64,000 bases of DNA from Nocardioides eburneiflavus (GTDB lineage: Bacteria; Actinomycetota; Actinomycetes; Propionibacteriales; Nocardioidaceae): contig NZ_SRRO01000001.1 in assembly GCF_004785795.1 (NCBI RefSeq), forward strand, positions 3,658,001 to 3,722,000. The letters are read 5' to 3'. Under the pieces are notes generated by a model. It ran no database searches and was not told the DNA's origin. It saw only the letters and a list, made by a program, of their open reading frames with translations. The stretch's first letter is position 1, and each line of letters opens with the position of its first letter. This document shows positions 28,401 through 37,713 of the stretch, piece by piece. The position numbers and the translations under genes were made by a program.

Positions 28401-30068
28401 GGCCAGCTGCCCGGCCACAAGGTCTACCCCTGGGTGGCCAAGACCCGGCACTCGACCCCGGGCGTCGGCCTGATCAGTCCGCCGCCGCACCACGACATCT
28501 ACTCGATCGAGGACCTGGCGCAGCTGATCCACGACCTCAAGAACGCCAACCCGTCCGCGCGCATCCACGTGAAGCTCGTGTCCGAGGTCGGCATCGGCAC
28601 GGTCGCGGCCGGCGTCTCCAAGGCCCACGCCGACGTCGTGCTGGTCTCCGGCCACGACGGCGGAACCGGTGCGTCGCCGCTCACCTCGCTCAAGCACGCG
28701 GGCGGCCCCTGGGAGCTCGGCCTCGCCGAGACCCAGCAGACGCTGCTGCTCAACGGGCTGCGCGACCGCATCGTCGTGCAGGCCGACGGCCAGCTCAAGA
28801 CCGGACGCGACGTCATGATCGCCGCGCTCCTCGGCGCCGAGGAGTACGGCTTCGCCACCGCTCCGCTGGTCGTGAGCGGCTGCATCATGATGCGGGTCTG
28901 CCACCTCGACACCTGCCCGGTGGGCGTGGCCACGCAGAACCCGGTGCTCCGCGAGCGCTACAACGGCCAGGCCGAGTACGTCGTGAACTTCTTCGAGTTC
29001 ATCGCCCAGGAGGTCCGCGAGCTGCTGGCCGAGCTCGGCTTCCGCACGCTCGACGAGGCGATCGGCCAGGTCGGCACCCTCGACGTCGCCAGCGCGGTCG
29101 ACCACTGGAAGGCCTCGGGCCTCGACCTCTCGCCGATCCTGCACCAGGCCTCGGCCCACGGCGAGTTCGGCCAGTTCGAGGACCAGGACCTGCGCAACAC
29201 CAAGAGCCAGGACCACGGGTTGGCCAAGGCGCTCGACAACGAGCTCATCGCCATCGCCGCTCCGGCGCTGGAGTCCGGGGAGCCCGTGCGCGCCCAGGTC
29301 GCGGTCCGCAACGTCAACCGCACCGTCGGCACCATGCTCGGCCACGAGGTCACCAAGCGCTACCGCGGCGCGGGACTGCCCGACGGGACGATCGACATCA
29401 CCCTGACCGGCTCGGCCGGACAGTCGTTCGGTGCGTTCGTGCCGCGCGGGGTGACGCTGCGGCTCGAGGGCGACGCCAACGACTACATCGGCAAGGGTCT
29501 CTCCGGCGGCCGCCTCGTGGTCCGGCCCGACCGGGCCGCCACCTTCGAGGCGTCCGAGCAGATCATCGGCGGCAACACGATCGGCTACGGCGCCACGTCG
29601 GGCCAGATCTTCCTCAGCGGTCGCGTCGGCGAGCGGTTCTGCGTACGCAACTCGGGTGCGCTCGCCGTCGTCGAGGGCGTGGGCGACCACGGCTGTGAGT
29701 ACATGACCGGAGGCGTCGTCGTCGTCCTCGGCCCGACGGGCCGCAACTTCGCGGCCGGCATGTCCGGCGGCTACGCGTTCGTGCTCGACCTCGACGAGCA
29801 GCGGGTCAACCCCGAGCTGGTCGAGCTGTCGCCGGTGACCGGCAAGGCGGCCGACGAGCTGAAGGCCCTGGTCGAGCAGCACGCGGAGGAGACCGGCTCC
29901 ACCGTCGCCGCCGCGCTCCTGTCCGACTGGGACTCCTCGCTGGCGCGCTTCACCGAGGTGATGCCCAGCGACTTCAAGCGCGTGCTCGAGGCCCGCGAGG
30001 AGGCCCTCGAGGACGGGCTCGACGAGGAAGAGGCAGCCGCCCGGATCATGGAGGTCCTCCATGGCTGA
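25485..30068 (+). CDS. gltB: Glutamate synthase large subunit
   Basis: A protein of 1527 residues that converts glutamine and 2-oxoglutarate to two glutamates. The N-terminal glutaminase nucleophile is Cys27 in [12 protein letters not shown], preceded by a cleavable propeptide. The synthase domain has [14 protein letters not shown], the FMN site around [11 protein letters not shown], and the 3Fe-4S cysteines in [19 protein letters not shown] near residue 1133. The C-terminal beta-helix has [17 protein letters not shown] at 25485 with GGGAGA five bases upstream is the start; the frame runs open further upstream. With gltD it assimilates ammonia, including any released by urease. Confidence 0.97.
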   Translation: MSSTHAFPPNFPPAQGLYDPRHEKDACGVAMVATLTGEASHDIVAKALTALRNLDHRGAAGAEVNSGDGAGILLQVPDAFLREVTAELGFELPPARAYAVGTAFLPGDADAVAGTRRRIEEIAGEEGLTVLGWREVPVDDSTLGATARSVMPAFAQLFVAGKGSRVTGMALERLAFCLRKRAESETDVYFPSLSSRTLAYKGMLTTDQLDQVFPDLTDERVASAMAVVHSRFSTNTFPSWPLAHPFRFIAHNGEINTVMGNRNWMRAREALLQSDLIPGDLERIFPICTPGASDSASFDEVLELLHLGGRSLPHAVLMMIPEAWENHREMDAQRRAFYEFHSMLMEPWDGPACVVFTDGTQIGAVLDRNGLRPSRYWVTDDGLVVLASEVGVLDLDPATIVRKGRLQPGKMFLVDTDEHRIIEDEEIKGQLAAEHPYDEWLHAGLVHLDDIDDLEHIVHTHASVTRRQQIFGYTEEELRVLLSPMANTGGEALGSMGTDTPIAALSEKPRLLFDYFSQLFAQVTNPPLDAIREELVTSLAGSIGPEANLLEPTPASCRQIVLPFPVFSNDDLAKIRHINRNGDMPGFQVHVVRGLYDVEGGGAALEARLEELCAEVSAAIADGARIIVLSDRHSTAELAPIPSLLLTGAVHHHLVREKTRTQVGLLVEAGDVREVHHVALLVGYGAAAVNPYLAMESVEDLAREAYYVKVDPEKAVANLIKALGKGVLKVMSKMGVSTVASYTGAKIFESVGLSQAVIDRYFSGTTSKLGGIELETIAEEVARRHATAYPRKGIAPAHRELAIGGEYQWRRSVKGDAEPHLFDPETVFRLQHSTRTGSYDIFKQYTDRVNQQSERLMTLRGLFTFKDGVREPIDIDEVEPVSEIVKRFSTGAMSYGSISQEAHETLAIAMNRLGGKSNTGEGGEDPDRLYDPTRRSSIKQVASGRFGVTSEYLTNADDIQIKMAQGAKPGEGGQLPGHKVYPWVAKTRHSTPGVGLISPPPHHDIYSIEDLAQLIHDLKNANPSARIHVKLVSEVGIGTVAAGVSKAHADVVLVSGHDGGTGASPLTSLKHAGGPWELGLAETQQTLLLNGLRDRIVVQADGQLKTGRDVMIAALLGAEEYGFATAPLVVSGCIMMRVCHLDTCPVGVATQNPVLRERYNGQAEYVVNFFEFIAQEVRELLAELGFRTLDEAIGQVGTLDVASAVDHWKASGLDLSPILHQASAHGEFGQFEDQDLRNTKSQDHGLAKALDNELIAIAAPALESGEPVRAQVAVRNVNRTVGTMLGHEVTKRYRGAGLPDGTIDITLTGSAGQSFGAFVPRGVTLRLEGDANDYIGKGLSGGRLVVRPDRAATFEASEQIIGGNTIGYGATSGQIFLSGRVGERFCVRNSGALAVVEGVGDHGCEYMTGGVVVVLGPTGRNFAAGMSGGYAFVLDLDEQRVNPELVELSPVTGKAADELKALVEQHAEETGSTVAAALLSDWDSSLARFTEVMPSDFKRVLEAREEALEDGLDEEEAAARIMEVLHG

Positions 30069-30124
30069 GCGCGCAGCGACCACGACGACCATCCACCGCG
30101 TACTCGCGAAGAAGGTGAACCAGC

Positions 30125-31594
30125 ATGGCTGACCCCAAGGGATTCCTGAAGCACGGCCGTGAGGTCGCCTCGCGCCGCGACGTCGCCGAGCGGGTCCAGG
30201 ACTGGAACGAGGTCTACCCCGACGGCATCGGACGCGCCCTGCTCCCGATCATCAACACCCAGGCCGGGCGCTGCATGGACTGCGGCATCCCGTTCTGCCA
30301 CCAGGGCTGCCCGCTGGGCAACATCATCCCGGAGTGGAACGACCTTGTCTGGCGCGACGACTGGGACGGCGCGATGGACCGTCTCCACGCGACCAACAAC
30401 TTCCCGGAGTTCACCGGTCGCCTCTGCCCGGCGCCGTGCGAGACCGCGTGCGTCCTGGGCATCAACCAGGACCCGGTCACCATCAAGAACGTCGAGGTCT
30501 CGATCATCGACCGCGCGTGGGGCTCGGGATACGTCCGGCCGCAGCCGCCCGAGTGGCTCTCCGGCAAGACCGTCGCCGTCATCGGCTCCGGTCCCGCCGG
30601 GCTCGCCGCCGCCCAGCAGCTCACCCGGGCCGGGCACACGGTCGCGGTCTACGAGCGCGCCGACAAGATCGGCGGCCTGCTGCGCTACGGCATCCCCGAG
30701 TTCAAGATGGAGAAGAAGCACCTCGACCGGCGCCTCGACCAGATGCGCCGGGAGGGCACCGTCTTCCGGGCCGGGGTCGACGTCGGTGGCGACCTGACCG
30801 GTGACAAGCTGCTCGACCGCTACGACGCGGTGGTGCTGGCGATGGGGGCGACCGCAGCGCGCGAGCTCCCGGTTCCCGGCCGCGCCCTCCGCGGCATCCA
30901 CCAGGCGATGGAGTTCCTGCCGCAGGCCAACCGCGCGTCGCTGGGCGAGGCTCCGACGACCGACGGGTCGGAGCAGATCGTCGCCACCGGCAAGGACGTC
31001 GTGATCATCGGCGGCGGTGACACCGGCGCCGACTGCCTCGGCACCTCGATCCGTCAGGGCGCGCGGTCGATCACGCAGCTCGAGATCATGCCGCAGCCCG
31101 GCACCGACCGCCCGGACGGACAGCCGTGGCCGACGTACCCGATGACCTTCAGGGTCTCCTCGGCCCACGAGGAGGGCGGCGACCGCGTGTACGCCGTGTC
31201 GACGCAGGAGTTCGTCGGCGACGACGACGGCGGGGTCGCCGCGCTGCGGCTCGTCGAGGTCGACGCGACGTTCCAGCCGGTCGAGGGCACCGAGCGGGAG
31301 ATCCCGGCCCAGCTGGTGCTCCTCGCCATGGGCTTCGTCGGACCCGAGAAGCCCGGTCTCGTCGAGCAGCTGGGCGTGGAGCTCGACGACCGCGGCAACG
31401 TGCGCCGCGACGAGTCGTACGCCGCCTCGGTGCCCGGTGTCTACGTCGCCGGCGACGTCGGCCGCGGCCAGTCGCTGATCGTCTGGGCGATCGCCGAGGG
31501 TCGCAGCGCGGCCGCCTCGGTCGATGCGTACCTCACCGGCTCGACGACGCTGCCCGCGCCGATCAAGCCGCACGAGCGACCGCTGGCCGTCTGA
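30125..31594 (+). CDS. gltD: Glutamate synthase small subunit
   Basis: A 489-residue flavoprotein that passes electrons from NADPH to GltB. The N-terminal Fe-S cysteines are in CMDCGIPFCHQGCPLGN and LCPAPCETACVLG. The FAD fold follows as VAVIGSGPAGLAAAQQL, and the NADPH fold as VVIIGGGDTGADCLGTS. It starts 56 bases after gltB with its own GAAGGTG ribosome binding site. Confidence 0.97.
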   Translation: MADPKGFLKHGREVASRRDVAERVQDWNEVYPDGIGRALLPIINTQAGRCMDCGIPFCHQGCPLGNIIPEWNDLVWRDDWDGAMDRLHATNNFPEFTGRLCPAPCETACVLGINQDPVTIKNVEVSIIDRAWGSGYVRPQPPEWLSGKTVAVIGSGPAGLAAAQQLTRAGHTVAVYERADKIGGLLRYGIPEFKMEKKHLDRRLDQMRREGTVFRAGVDVGGDLTGDKLLDRYDAVVLAMGATAARELPVPGRALRGIHQAMEFLPQANRASLGEAPTTDGSEQIVATGKDVVIIGGGDTGADCLGTSIRQGARSITQLEIMPQPGTDRPDGQPWPTYPMTFRVSSAHEEGGDRVYAVSTQEFVGDDDGGVAALRLVEVDATFQPVEGTEREIPAQLVLLAMGFVGPEKPGLVEQLGVELDDRGNVRRDESYAASVPGVYVAGDVGRGQSLIVWAIAEGRSAAASVDAYLTGSTTLPAPIKPHERPLAV

Positions 31595-31605
31595 GGTGGT
31601 CGAGC

Positions 31606-31651
31606 GGTGAGTGAGGCAGGTTCGCACGCCGGAAAACCTGCCTCACTCACC
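31606..31651 (+). terminator. Perfect 17-bp hairpin after gltD
   Basis: The left arm (31606-31622) and right arm (31635-31651) are exact reverse complements around a 12-base loop. It lies 12 bases after gltD and about 20 bases before the pyk promoter. The stem is not very GC-rich and no T-run follows. It may act as a bidirectional terminator or could be a dispersed repeat. Confidence 0.65.
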
Positions 31652-31672
31652 CGACATCCTGGGACAGGATCT

Positions 31673-31699
31673 TTGGATCGTTCCAATGTCCGCTAGGGT
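31673..31699 (+). promoter_or_regulatory. pyk promoter, leaderless type
   Basis: TTGGAT (31673-31678) as -35 and TAGGGT (31694-31699) as -10, with 15 bases between; shifting the -35 by one base gives 16. The hexamer ends seven bases before GTG 31707, which makes the transcript leaderless and rules out the ATG at 31686. Confidence 0.6.
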
Positions 31700-31706
31700 T
31701 GGCCCC

Positions 31707-33155
31707 GTGCGTAGAGCAAAGATCGTCTGCACCCTCGGCCCCGCGGTGAACACCCCCGAGGGGATCCGGTCACTCGTCGACGCAGGCATGGACGTCGCCC
31801 GGCTCAACATGAGCCACGGCGCGTACGCCGACCACGAGGCCGTCTACCGGCTGGTCCGCCAGGCCTCCGACGACACCGGCCACGCGATCGGCATCTTCGC
31901 CGACCTGCAGGGGCCCAAGATCCGGCTGGAGACCTTCGCCGACGGACCGGTGAAGCTCAAGCGCGGTGCCACCTTCACGATCACCACGCGTGACGTCGAG
32001 GGCACCGTCGACATCTGCGGGACGACCTACAAGGGCCTGCCCGGTGACGTGAAGCCCGGGGACCCGCTCCTCATCGACGACGGCAAGGTACGCCTCAAGG
32101 TCGTCTCCGTCGACGACACCGACGTCGTGACCGAGGTCGTCGTGCCCGGCAAGGTGTCCAACAACAAGGGCATCAACCTCCCCGGCGTCGCCGTGTCGGT
32201 GCCGGCGCTGTCCGAGAAGGACACCGAGGACCTGCGCTGGGCGCTCAACCTGGGCGTCGACTTCATCGCCCTCAGCTTCGTGCGCAACGCCCGCGACGCC
32301 CAGGACGTGCGCGACATCATGCGTGAGGAGGGCATCTTCGTCCCCGTCATCGCCAAGATCGAGAAGCCGCAGGCCATCGAGAACATCGACGAGATCGTCG
32401 ACGCGTTCGACGGCATCATGGTGGCGCGCGGCGACCTCGGCGTGGAGTGCCCGCTGGAGGACGTGCCGATCCACCAGAAGCTCATCATCGACAAGGCCCG
32501 TCGCTACGCCAAGCCCGTCATCGTCGCGACCCAGATGCTCGAGTCGATGATCAGCTCGCCCGCGCCGACGCGCGCCGAGGCGAGCGACGTCGCCAACGCG
32601 GTGCTCGACGGCGCCGACGCCGTGATGCTGTCGGGCGAGACGAGCGTGGGGGAGCACCCCGTCGTCGCGGTGCAGACGATGGCCCGCATCGTGGCGTCGA
32701 CCGAGGACCACGGCCTGAGCCACATGGCGGCCGTGGCGTGGAACCCCCAGACCCGCGGCGGCATCATCGCCAAGGCCGCGGCGGAGGTCGCCGAGCGGGT
32801 CGGTGCCAAGTACGTCGTCGCGTTCACCGTCAGCGGCGACTCGGCCAAGCGCCTCTCCCGCTACCGCGGGCCGATCCCGATCCTCGCCTTCACGCCCGAG
32901 CCGCGGACCCGCTCCCAGCTCGCGCTCACGTGGGGCATCGAGACCTTCCTCGGCGCCGACGTCGAGCACACCGACGAGATGGTCCGACAGGTCGACGAGG
33001 CGCTGCTGCACATCGGTCGCGTCGAGAAGGGCGACCTGGTCGTGATCATCGCCGGCAGCCCGCCCGGCATCCCCGGCTCGACCAACGCGCTGCGCATCCA
33101 CCGCATGGGCGACGCGATCGACGGCGCTGCGCCGGCGTACCGGCGTCCGCGCTGA
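31707..33155 (+). CDS. pyk: Pyruvate kinase
   Basis: A 482-residue enzyme making pyruvate and ATP from phosphoenolpyruvate and ADP. It begins with the actinobacterial N-terminus RRAKIVCTLGPAVNTPEGI and has ARLNMSHGAYADH, the catalytic lysine region VIAKIEKPQAIENI, MVARGDLGVE, and VATQMLESMI. GTG at 31707 is preferred to an in-frame ATG 21 bases upstream because the promoter hexamer lies between them. Confidence 0.97.
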   Translation: MRRAKIVCTLGPAVNTPEGIRSLVDAGMDVARLNMSHGAYADHEAVYRLVRQASDDTGHAIGIFADLQGPKIRLETFADGPVKLKRGATFTITTRDVEGTVDICGTTYKGLPGDVKPGDPLLIDDGKVRLKVVSVDDTDVVTEVVVPGKVSNNKGINLPGVAVSVPALSEKDTEDLRWALNLGVDFIALSFVRNARDAQDVRDIMREEGIFVPVIAKIEKPQAIENIDEIVDAFDGIMVARGDLGVECPLEDVPIHQKLIIDKARRYAKPVIVATQMLESMISSPAPTRAEASDVANAVLDGADAVMLSGETSVGEHPVVAVQTMARIVASTEDHGLSHMAAVAWNPQTRGGIIAKAAAEVAERVGAKYVVAFTVSGDSAKRLSRYRGPIPILAFTPEPRTRSQLALTWGIETFLGADVEHTDEMVRQVDEALLHIGRVEKGDLVVIIAGSPPGIPGSTNALRIHRMGDAIDGAAPAYRRPR

Positions 33156-33163
33156 TCCAGGGA

Positions 33164-33213
33164 GCGGTGCCTGACCCACATTCCCCGCACATGGAACGTG
33201 GGTGGGGCACCGC
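33164..33213 (+). terminator. Long imperfect hairpin after pyk
   Basis: Arms of 21 bases (33164-33184 and 33193-33213) pair at all but four positions around an eight-base loop, starting nine bases after the pyk stop. No T-run follows. It is a likely transcription terminator. Confidence 0.6.
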
Positions 33214-33312
33214 TGCGTACCGACACGCCGACGATGGTGCTTCGAGCGGTGCCCGAGACACGTCCCGAGGCGCCGAGAGGTGGCTGAGGCACCTGACGGG
33301 GTCGAGGGGTCG

Positions 33313-33398
33313 TGGTGCCGGGTGTGGGAGTCGAACCCACACGCCCTTGCGGGCAGTGGTGTTTGAGACCACCGCGTCTGCCATTCCGCCAACCCGGC
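33313..33398 (-). tRNA. tRNA-Leu (CAA)
   Basis: A class II tRNA with a long variable arm (TGCCCGCAAGGGCGT). Acceptor GCCGGGT/ACCCGGC, anticodon arm GGTGGT-CTCAAAC-ACCACT with anticodon CAA, and T-arm TGTGGGTTCGACTCCCACA. The 3' CCA is encoded (33315-33313). It is divergent from the response regulator gene. Confidence 0.95.
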
Positions 33399-33422
33399 TA
33401 GGTGCGCACACGGTAGCGGAAC

Positions 33423-33428
33423 TAGCCT
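33423..33428 (+). promoter_or_regulatory. Probable leaderless -10 hexamer of the ANTAR regulator
   Basis: TAGCCT ends seven bases before GTG 33436, and no Shine-Dalgarno lies between. Confidence 0.55.
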
Positions 33429-33435
33429 TGCCCAC

Positions 33436-34089
33436 GTGACGCAGCCCGCCGCCGACCAGCCCGAGCCCACGCCCACCGCCAAGGACGACGACGGCGTACG
33501 CCGCGTGGTGATCGCCGAGGACGAGGCCCTCATCCGGATGGACCTCGCCGAGATGCTCGTCGAGGAGGGCTACGAGGTCGTCGGGCAGGCCAGTGACGGC
33601 CGGAGGGCTGTCGAGCTGGCCCGAGAGCTGCGACCCGACCTCGTGATCCTCGACGTGAAGATGCCGGTCCTCGACGGCATCGCCGCGGCGGAGGCGATCG
33701 CGGCCGAGCGGATCGCGCCGGTCGTGATCCTGACGGCGTTCTCGCAGCGCGACCTCGTCGCCCGCGCGCGCGACGCCGGCGCGATGGCGTACCTCGTCAA
33801 GCCGTTCCAGCGCGGCGACCTGGTGCCCGCGATCGAGATGGCCGTGAGCAGGTACGCCGAGATCACCGTGCTGGAGCGCGAGGTCTCCGACCTCCAGGAG
33901 TCGCTGGCCACCCGAAAGTCGGTCGACCGTGCCAAGAGCGTGCTCCAGGAGAAGCTCGGCCTGAGCGAGCCCGACGCGTTCCGCTGGATCCAGAAGACCG
34001 CGATGGACCTGCGCCTGTCGATGAAGCAGGTGGCCGACGGGGTCGTCGAGCACGGCGTCGCCGGGCTGGGCGCCGAGGGACCTTCCTGA
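33436..34089 (+). CDS. Response regulator with RNA-binding ANTAR output domain (PdtaR-like)
   Basis: A 217-residue protein. The receiver domain (about 21-135) has VIAEDEALIRMDLAEML, the phospho-acceptor Asp73 in LVILDVKMP, and Lys122 in YLVKPF. A helical linker and an ANTAR domain (about 150-200, LATRKSVDRAKSVLQEKLGL with the usual hydrophobic and aromatic positions in AFRWIQKTAMDLR) follow. ANTAR proteins act by binding paired hexaloop RNA hairpins and preventing termination. It matches PdtaR of mycobacteria in layout and neighbourhood (next to pyk and polA). The cognate PdtaS-type kinase is not in the window. Confidence 0.93.
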   Translation: MTQPAADQPEPTPTAKDDDGVRRVVIAEDEALIRMDLAEMLVEEGYEVVGQASDGRRAVELARELRPDLVILDVKMPVLDGIAAAEAIAAERIAPVVILTAFSQRDLVARARDAGAMAYLVKPFQRGDLVPAIEMAVSRYAEITVLEREVSDLQESLATRKSVDRAKSVLQEKLGLSEPDAFRWIQKTAMDLRLSMKQVADGVVEHGVAGLGAEGPS

Positions 34090-34165
34090 CGCTCGAGGCC
34101 CCTGTCGCCGCAGATCCGACGGCCGGTCGACGGCTCTGCCGACAGAACCGCGGATGTCACGCCGC

Positions 34166-34213
34166 GTTACGCCCGCGTTTCCGGTGCAGACCACTAGGTC
34201 ACGAAACGGCAAC
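34166..34213 (+). promoter_or_regulatory. Possible GlnR half-site pairs upstream of the liv operon
   Basis: GTTAC-N6-GTTTC (34166-34181; reads GAAAC-N6-GTAAC on the minus strand) and GTCAC-N6-GCAAC (34198-34213) both fit the loose GlnR half-site pattern. They lie 110-160 bases before the first liv gene. A TAGGTT hexamer at 34264-34269 could be the -10. The match may be chance. Confidence 0.3.
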
Positions 34214-34323
34214 GGCACGGAGATGCGGGCGCTCAATCGTGTCCCGGGCCACATTCCGGGTGTTAGGTTCCGGGGCACGAGGCTGCCGAGGTGGACAGCC
34301 CACTTAGAACTACGGAGGGATCC

Positions 34324-35481
34324 ATGATCCGCTCATCCAAGTCCTGGCAGGCCATCGCCGTCGCGGCGGCTGCCGGTTTGGTTCTGACCGCCTGTGGCAC
34401 GACCGAGGACGGCGACGACGGCGGCAGCGGCGGTGGCGGCAGCGAGGCTGCCTGCGACCTGAAGCTGGCGTTCTTCGGCCCCGAGACGGGCCCCGCGGCC
34501 GGTCTCGGCAAGCCGATCATCCAGGGTGCCGAGCTCGCCGTCTCGCAGTACAACGAGGACGCCGACTGCGAGGTCGAGCTGGTCAACTACGACTCGCAGG
34601 GCTCGCCCGACGAGGCGCCCGCCCTGGCGACCGAGATCGCCGGCGACGACTCGATCATCGGTGTCGTCGGTCCCGCCTTCTCCGGTGAGTCCGCGGCCGC
34701 CGGCCCGATCTTCGCCGAGGCCGGAGTCCCGACGGTGAGCCCGTCGGCCACCAACCCGGCGCTGTCCGAGAACGGGTGGGACACCTTCCACCGTGCGCTC
34801 GGCAACGACGCCACCCAGGGCCCGGCTGCTGCGGCCTACATCAAGGACACGCTGCAGGCCAAGAGCACCTTCATCATCGACGACGCGTCCGAGTACGGCG
34901 CCGGCCTGGCCGGGATCGTCGAGGAGGACCTCGGCGGCGGTGCTGTCGCCGGCACCGACACCATCCAGGTCGGTGACACCGACTTCTCCGCGACCGTCTC
35001 CAAGGTCGTCGACTCCGACGCCGACGCCGTCTTCTTCGGTGGCTACTACGCCGAGGCGACGATCCTCGTCGGCCAGCTCCGCGACGGTGGCTTCGACGGC
35101 ACCTTCGTCGTCGCCGACGGCGTGAAGGACCCGGCCTACCTCGACGCCGGTGACGCAGCCGAGGGCACCATCATCACCTGCCCGTGCATCCCCGACACCG
35201 ACCCGGCCGTGGCCGAGTTCGCCAGCGCCTACGAGGCGGAGTTCGGCGAGGCTGCCGGCACCTACGCGGCCGAGGCGTACGACGCCGCGAGCATCTTCCT
35301 CGACGGCATCGGCGAGGGCATCGGCGACCGCGAGGCGATGCTCGAGTTCGTCAACGGCTACGACGAGGCCGGCATCACCAAGCAGCTGTCGTTCGACGAG
35401 ACCGGTGAGCCGTCCGACGTCAAGGTCTACGCCTACAAGGTCGAGGGCGGCGAGATCGTCCCCGAGGGCGAGATCGGCTGA
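34324..35481 (+). CDS. livK: Branched-chain amino acid ABC transporter, substrate-binding lipoprotein
   Basis: A 385-residue lipoprotein with lipobox LTAC (Cys24) and a Gly/Ser linker. The mature part has the type I periplasmic-binding fold: LKLAFFGPETGPAAGLGKPI at the start, VVGPAFSGESAAAGPIFAEA, and the hinge region DAVFFGGYYAEATILV. It would capture Leu, Ile, Val or related compounds outside the membrane for LivHMGF. GGAGGGA lies before the ATG at 34324. A strong hairpin follows the gene, so it can be made in excess of the membrane parts. Confidence 0.92.
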   Translation: MIRSSKSWQAIAVAAAAGLVLTACGTTEDGDDGGSGGGGSEAACDLKLAFFGPETGPAAGLGKPIIQGAELAVSQYNEDADCEVELVNYDSQGSPDEAPALATEIAGDDSIIGVVGPAFSGESAAAGPIFAEAGVPTVSPSATNPALSENGWDTFHRALGNDATQGPAAAAYIKDTLQAKSTFIIDDASEYGAGLAGIVEEDLGGGAVAGTDTIQVGDTDFSATVSKVVDSDADAVFFGGYYAEATILVGQLRDGGFDGTFVVADGVKDPAYLDAGDAAEGTIITCPCIPDTDPAVAEFASAYEAEFGEAAGTYAAEAYDAASIFLDGIGEGIGDREAMLEFVNGYDEAGITKQLSFDETGEPSDVKVYAYKVEGGEIVPEGEIG

Positions 35482-35513
35482 CCTGGCGACTGAGTCGTCA
35501 CAGCATGGCAACA

Positions 35514-35546
35514 GGCGCGGCCGGGGACTCCCTCCCCGGCCGCGCC
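35514..35546 (+). terminator. 14-bp hairpin between livK and livH
   Basis: GGCGCGGCCGGGGA (35514-35527) pairs perfectly with 35533-35546 around five bases. It has no T-run. Its position suggests partial termination or 3'-end protection of the livK message, which would raise binding protein over permease. Confidence 0.65.
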
Positions 35547-35590
35547 ACTGTCCACGATCCGATGGCTGACCCCCGGCCAGGAGGCCTTGC

Positions 35591-36580
35591 GTGAACTTCG
35601 AGTTCTTCTTCAACAACCTGCCCGGGCTGACCATCACCGGGCTCGCGTTCGGCGCCATCTACGCGCTGATCGCCCTGGGCTACACGATGGTCTACGGCGT
35701 GCTCCAGCTGATCAACTTCGCGCACTCCGAAGTCTTCATGTACGGCACCTTCGCGATGCTGTGGACGGTGATGGCGCTCGGCGGCGCAGACGCCAACGGT
35801 GTCGAGCTCGTCGCCATCCTGATCGCCTCCCTGGTGGCGGCGATGGCGATGTCGGCCGTCATCGCCCTGATCCTCGAACGGGTCGCCTACCGCCCCCTCA
35901 TCAAGCGCAACGCGCCGCGCCTGATCGCGCTCATCTCGGCCATCGGCGCGAGCTTCGTGCTCGCCGAGCTGATGGGCCTCCGCGACCGGGTCGCCGGCTG
36001 GTTCGGTCTCGACGACGACCTCTCCGGCTACGTCGGCAAGGCCCGCATCAACAACAGCATCGCCGGCGTCGTCGACGCGCCCCGCTGGAACGTCGCGGGG
36101 ATCTCCGTGTCGAGCATCGACGTCCTGGTGATCCTCTCCGCCGTCGGGATGATGGTCGTCGTCGACCAGTTCGTCCGCCGCTCCAAGCTGGGCAAGGGCA
36201 TCCGCGCCACCGCGCAGGACCCCGAGACGGCGTCGATGATGGGTGTGAACCCCACGCGCACCATCCAGATGACCTTCCTCATCGGCGGCCTGATGGCCGG
36301 TGTGGCGGCCTTCCTCTACATGCTCAAGATCGAGACGACGAAGTTCGACGTCGGCTTCCTGCTGGGCGTCAAGGCGTTCACCGCCGCCGTCCTCGGTGGC
36401 ATCGGCAACCTGCGCGGTGCGCTGCTCGGCGGCCTCGTCCTCGGCGTGGCCGAGAACTGGGGTTCTGCGCTGTTCGGCACCGAGTGGCGCCACGTCGTGG
36501 CATTCGTCCTGCTGGTGGTCATCCTCCTCTTCCGGCCCACGGGCCTGTTGGGTGAGTCGCTCGGAAAGGCGCGCGCATGA
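35591..36580 (+). CDS. livH: Branched-chain amino acid ABC transporter permease LivH
   Basis: A 329-residue membrane protein with about eight TM helices. The family start reads LTITGLAFGAIYALIALGYT and VYGVLQLINFAHSEVFMYG; the conserved cytoplasmic loop is GIRATAQDPETASMMGVNPTR, where Ala and Gly contact the ATPase. C-terminal FTAAVLGGIGNLRGALLGG is diagnostic. It has a GTG start and overlaps livM by four bases. Confidence 0.95.
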   Translation: MNFEFFFNNLPGLTITGLAFGAIYALIALGYTMVYGVLQLINFAHSEVFMYGTFAMLWTVMALGGADANGVELVAILIASLVAAMAMSAVIALILERVAYRPLIKRNAPRLIALISAIGASFVLAELMGLRDRVAGWFGLDDDLSGYVGKARINNSIAGVVDAPRWNVAGISVSSIDVLVILSAVGMMVVVDQFVRRSKLGKGIRATAQDPETASMMGVNPTRTIQMTFLIGGLMAGVAAFLYMLKIETTKFDVGFLLGVKAFTAAVLGGIGNLRGALLGGLVLGVAENWGSALFGTEWRHVVAFVLLVVILLFRPTGLLGESLGKARA

Positions 36581-37713
36581 GCAAGTTCAAGCTCTCCCTG
36601 ACGGGGCTGCCCAAGCCGGTGAAGATCGTGTTCTGGCTGCTGCTCGTCGCGTTCGCCTACGCCCTCCCGCTCCTGGAGCTTCCCCTCATCACCACGCCGG
36701 GCGTCGACTTCGGTGGCGTGCTGTTCGTGGTCACCATGTACATGCTGGTGGCACTCGGCCTCAACATCGTGGTCGGCTATGCCGGCCTGCTCGACCTCGG
36801 CTACGTCGGCTTCTACGCCGTCGGCGCCTACACCGCCGCGATCCTCACGTCCTTCCACGCCAACTGGCCGCTGCTCTTCGCCCTTCCGATCGCGGTGCTC
36901 GCGAGCACCATCTCGGGCGTGCTGCTCGGTGCGCCGACCCTGCGCGTGCGCGGCGACTACCTCGCGATCGTCACGCTCGGCTTCGGCGAGATCATCCGCC
37001 TGGTCGCGGTCAACACCGAGTGGCTGGGCGAGGCGAAGGGCATCAGCAACATCGCCCGCCCGCCGAGCCTGGGTGGGACCGACGGGCTGTTCGAGATCCC
37101 GCACCTCTACTGGGGCGACGGGACCGTGCTGCTCGACACGCAGGACACCACGAAGTTCCTCGTCTTCGGCGTGCTGGACCAGATCCCGTACTACTGGCTC
37201 GGCCTCACCGTCGTGATCATCATCCTGTTCGCCGACGTCCTCATCAAGAACAGCCGGGTCGGGCGTGCGTGGGAGGCGACGCGGGAGGACGAGGACGCCG
37301 CCGAGCTGATGGGCGTGCCGACCTTCCGGTTCAAGCTGCTCGCCTTCGCCACCGGAGCCTTCATCGGCGGTCTCGCGGGCGCGCTCTACGCCAGCCGACA
37401 GAACTTCATCAACCCGCAGTCGTTCCTGCTGCTCTTCTCGATCCTGTTCCTGGCGGCCGTCGTGGTCGGCGGGCAGGGCAACCGCTGGGGCGTCCTGGTG
37501 GGCGCGGCCCTGGTGGCGTACCTGCCGCAGCGCTTCCGCGAGTTCGACGACTTCCGCGTGCTGGTCTTCGGGCTCGCGCTGGTCGTGCTGGCGACGCTGC
37601 GACCCGAGGGACTGTTCCCCCCGAAGCGGACCGTACGCGCGAAACATCTCGAGCAGGAGCTGGAAGTGCTGGAAGAGGGCGGCGCCGAGGGAGAGGAGGG
37701 GGCTCGTGTCTGA
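36577..37713 (+). CDS. livM: Branched-chain amino acid ABC transporter permease LivM
   Basis: A 378-residue second permease. It shows ALGLNIVVGYAGLLDLGYVG, the outward segment TLRVRGDYLAIVTLGFGEII, the coupling loop AWEATREDEDAAELMGVPTF, and IRKNSRVG-like LIKNSRVG. The C-terminal tail beyond the last TM helix is acidic (EQELEVLEEGGAEGEEG). It overlaps livG by eight bases. Confidence 0.95.
   Translation: MSKFKLSLTGLPKPVKIVFWLLLVAFAYALPLLELPLITTPGVDFGGVLFVVTMYMLVALGLNIVVGYAGLLDLGYVGFYAVGAYTAAILTSFHANWPLLFALPIAVLASTISGVLLGAPTLRVRGDYLAIVTLGFGEIIRLVAVNTEWLGEAKGISNIARPPSLGGTDGLFEIPHLYWGDGTVLLDTQDTTKFLVFGVLDQIPYYWLGLTVVIIILFADVLIKNSRVGRAWEATREDEDAAELMGVPTFRFKLLAFATGAFIGGLAGALYASRQNFINPQSFLLLFSILFLAAVVVGGQGNRWGVLVGAALVAYLPQRFREFDDFRVLVFGLALVVLATLRPEGLFPPKRTVRAKHLEQELEVLEEGGAEGEEGARV

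Noticed and set aside
24294..30092. A 1932-codon open frame on the minus strand opposite gltB
   Set aside because: It is the antisense shadow of gltB in very GC-rich DNA. It is rich in Arg, His and Val-Gly-Asp patterns and has no domain; gltB has full family motifs.
31611..31706. Upstream in-frame starts for pyk, including ATG at 31686
   Set aside because: The promoter hexamers lie downstream of or within these codons, so they would not be in the message.
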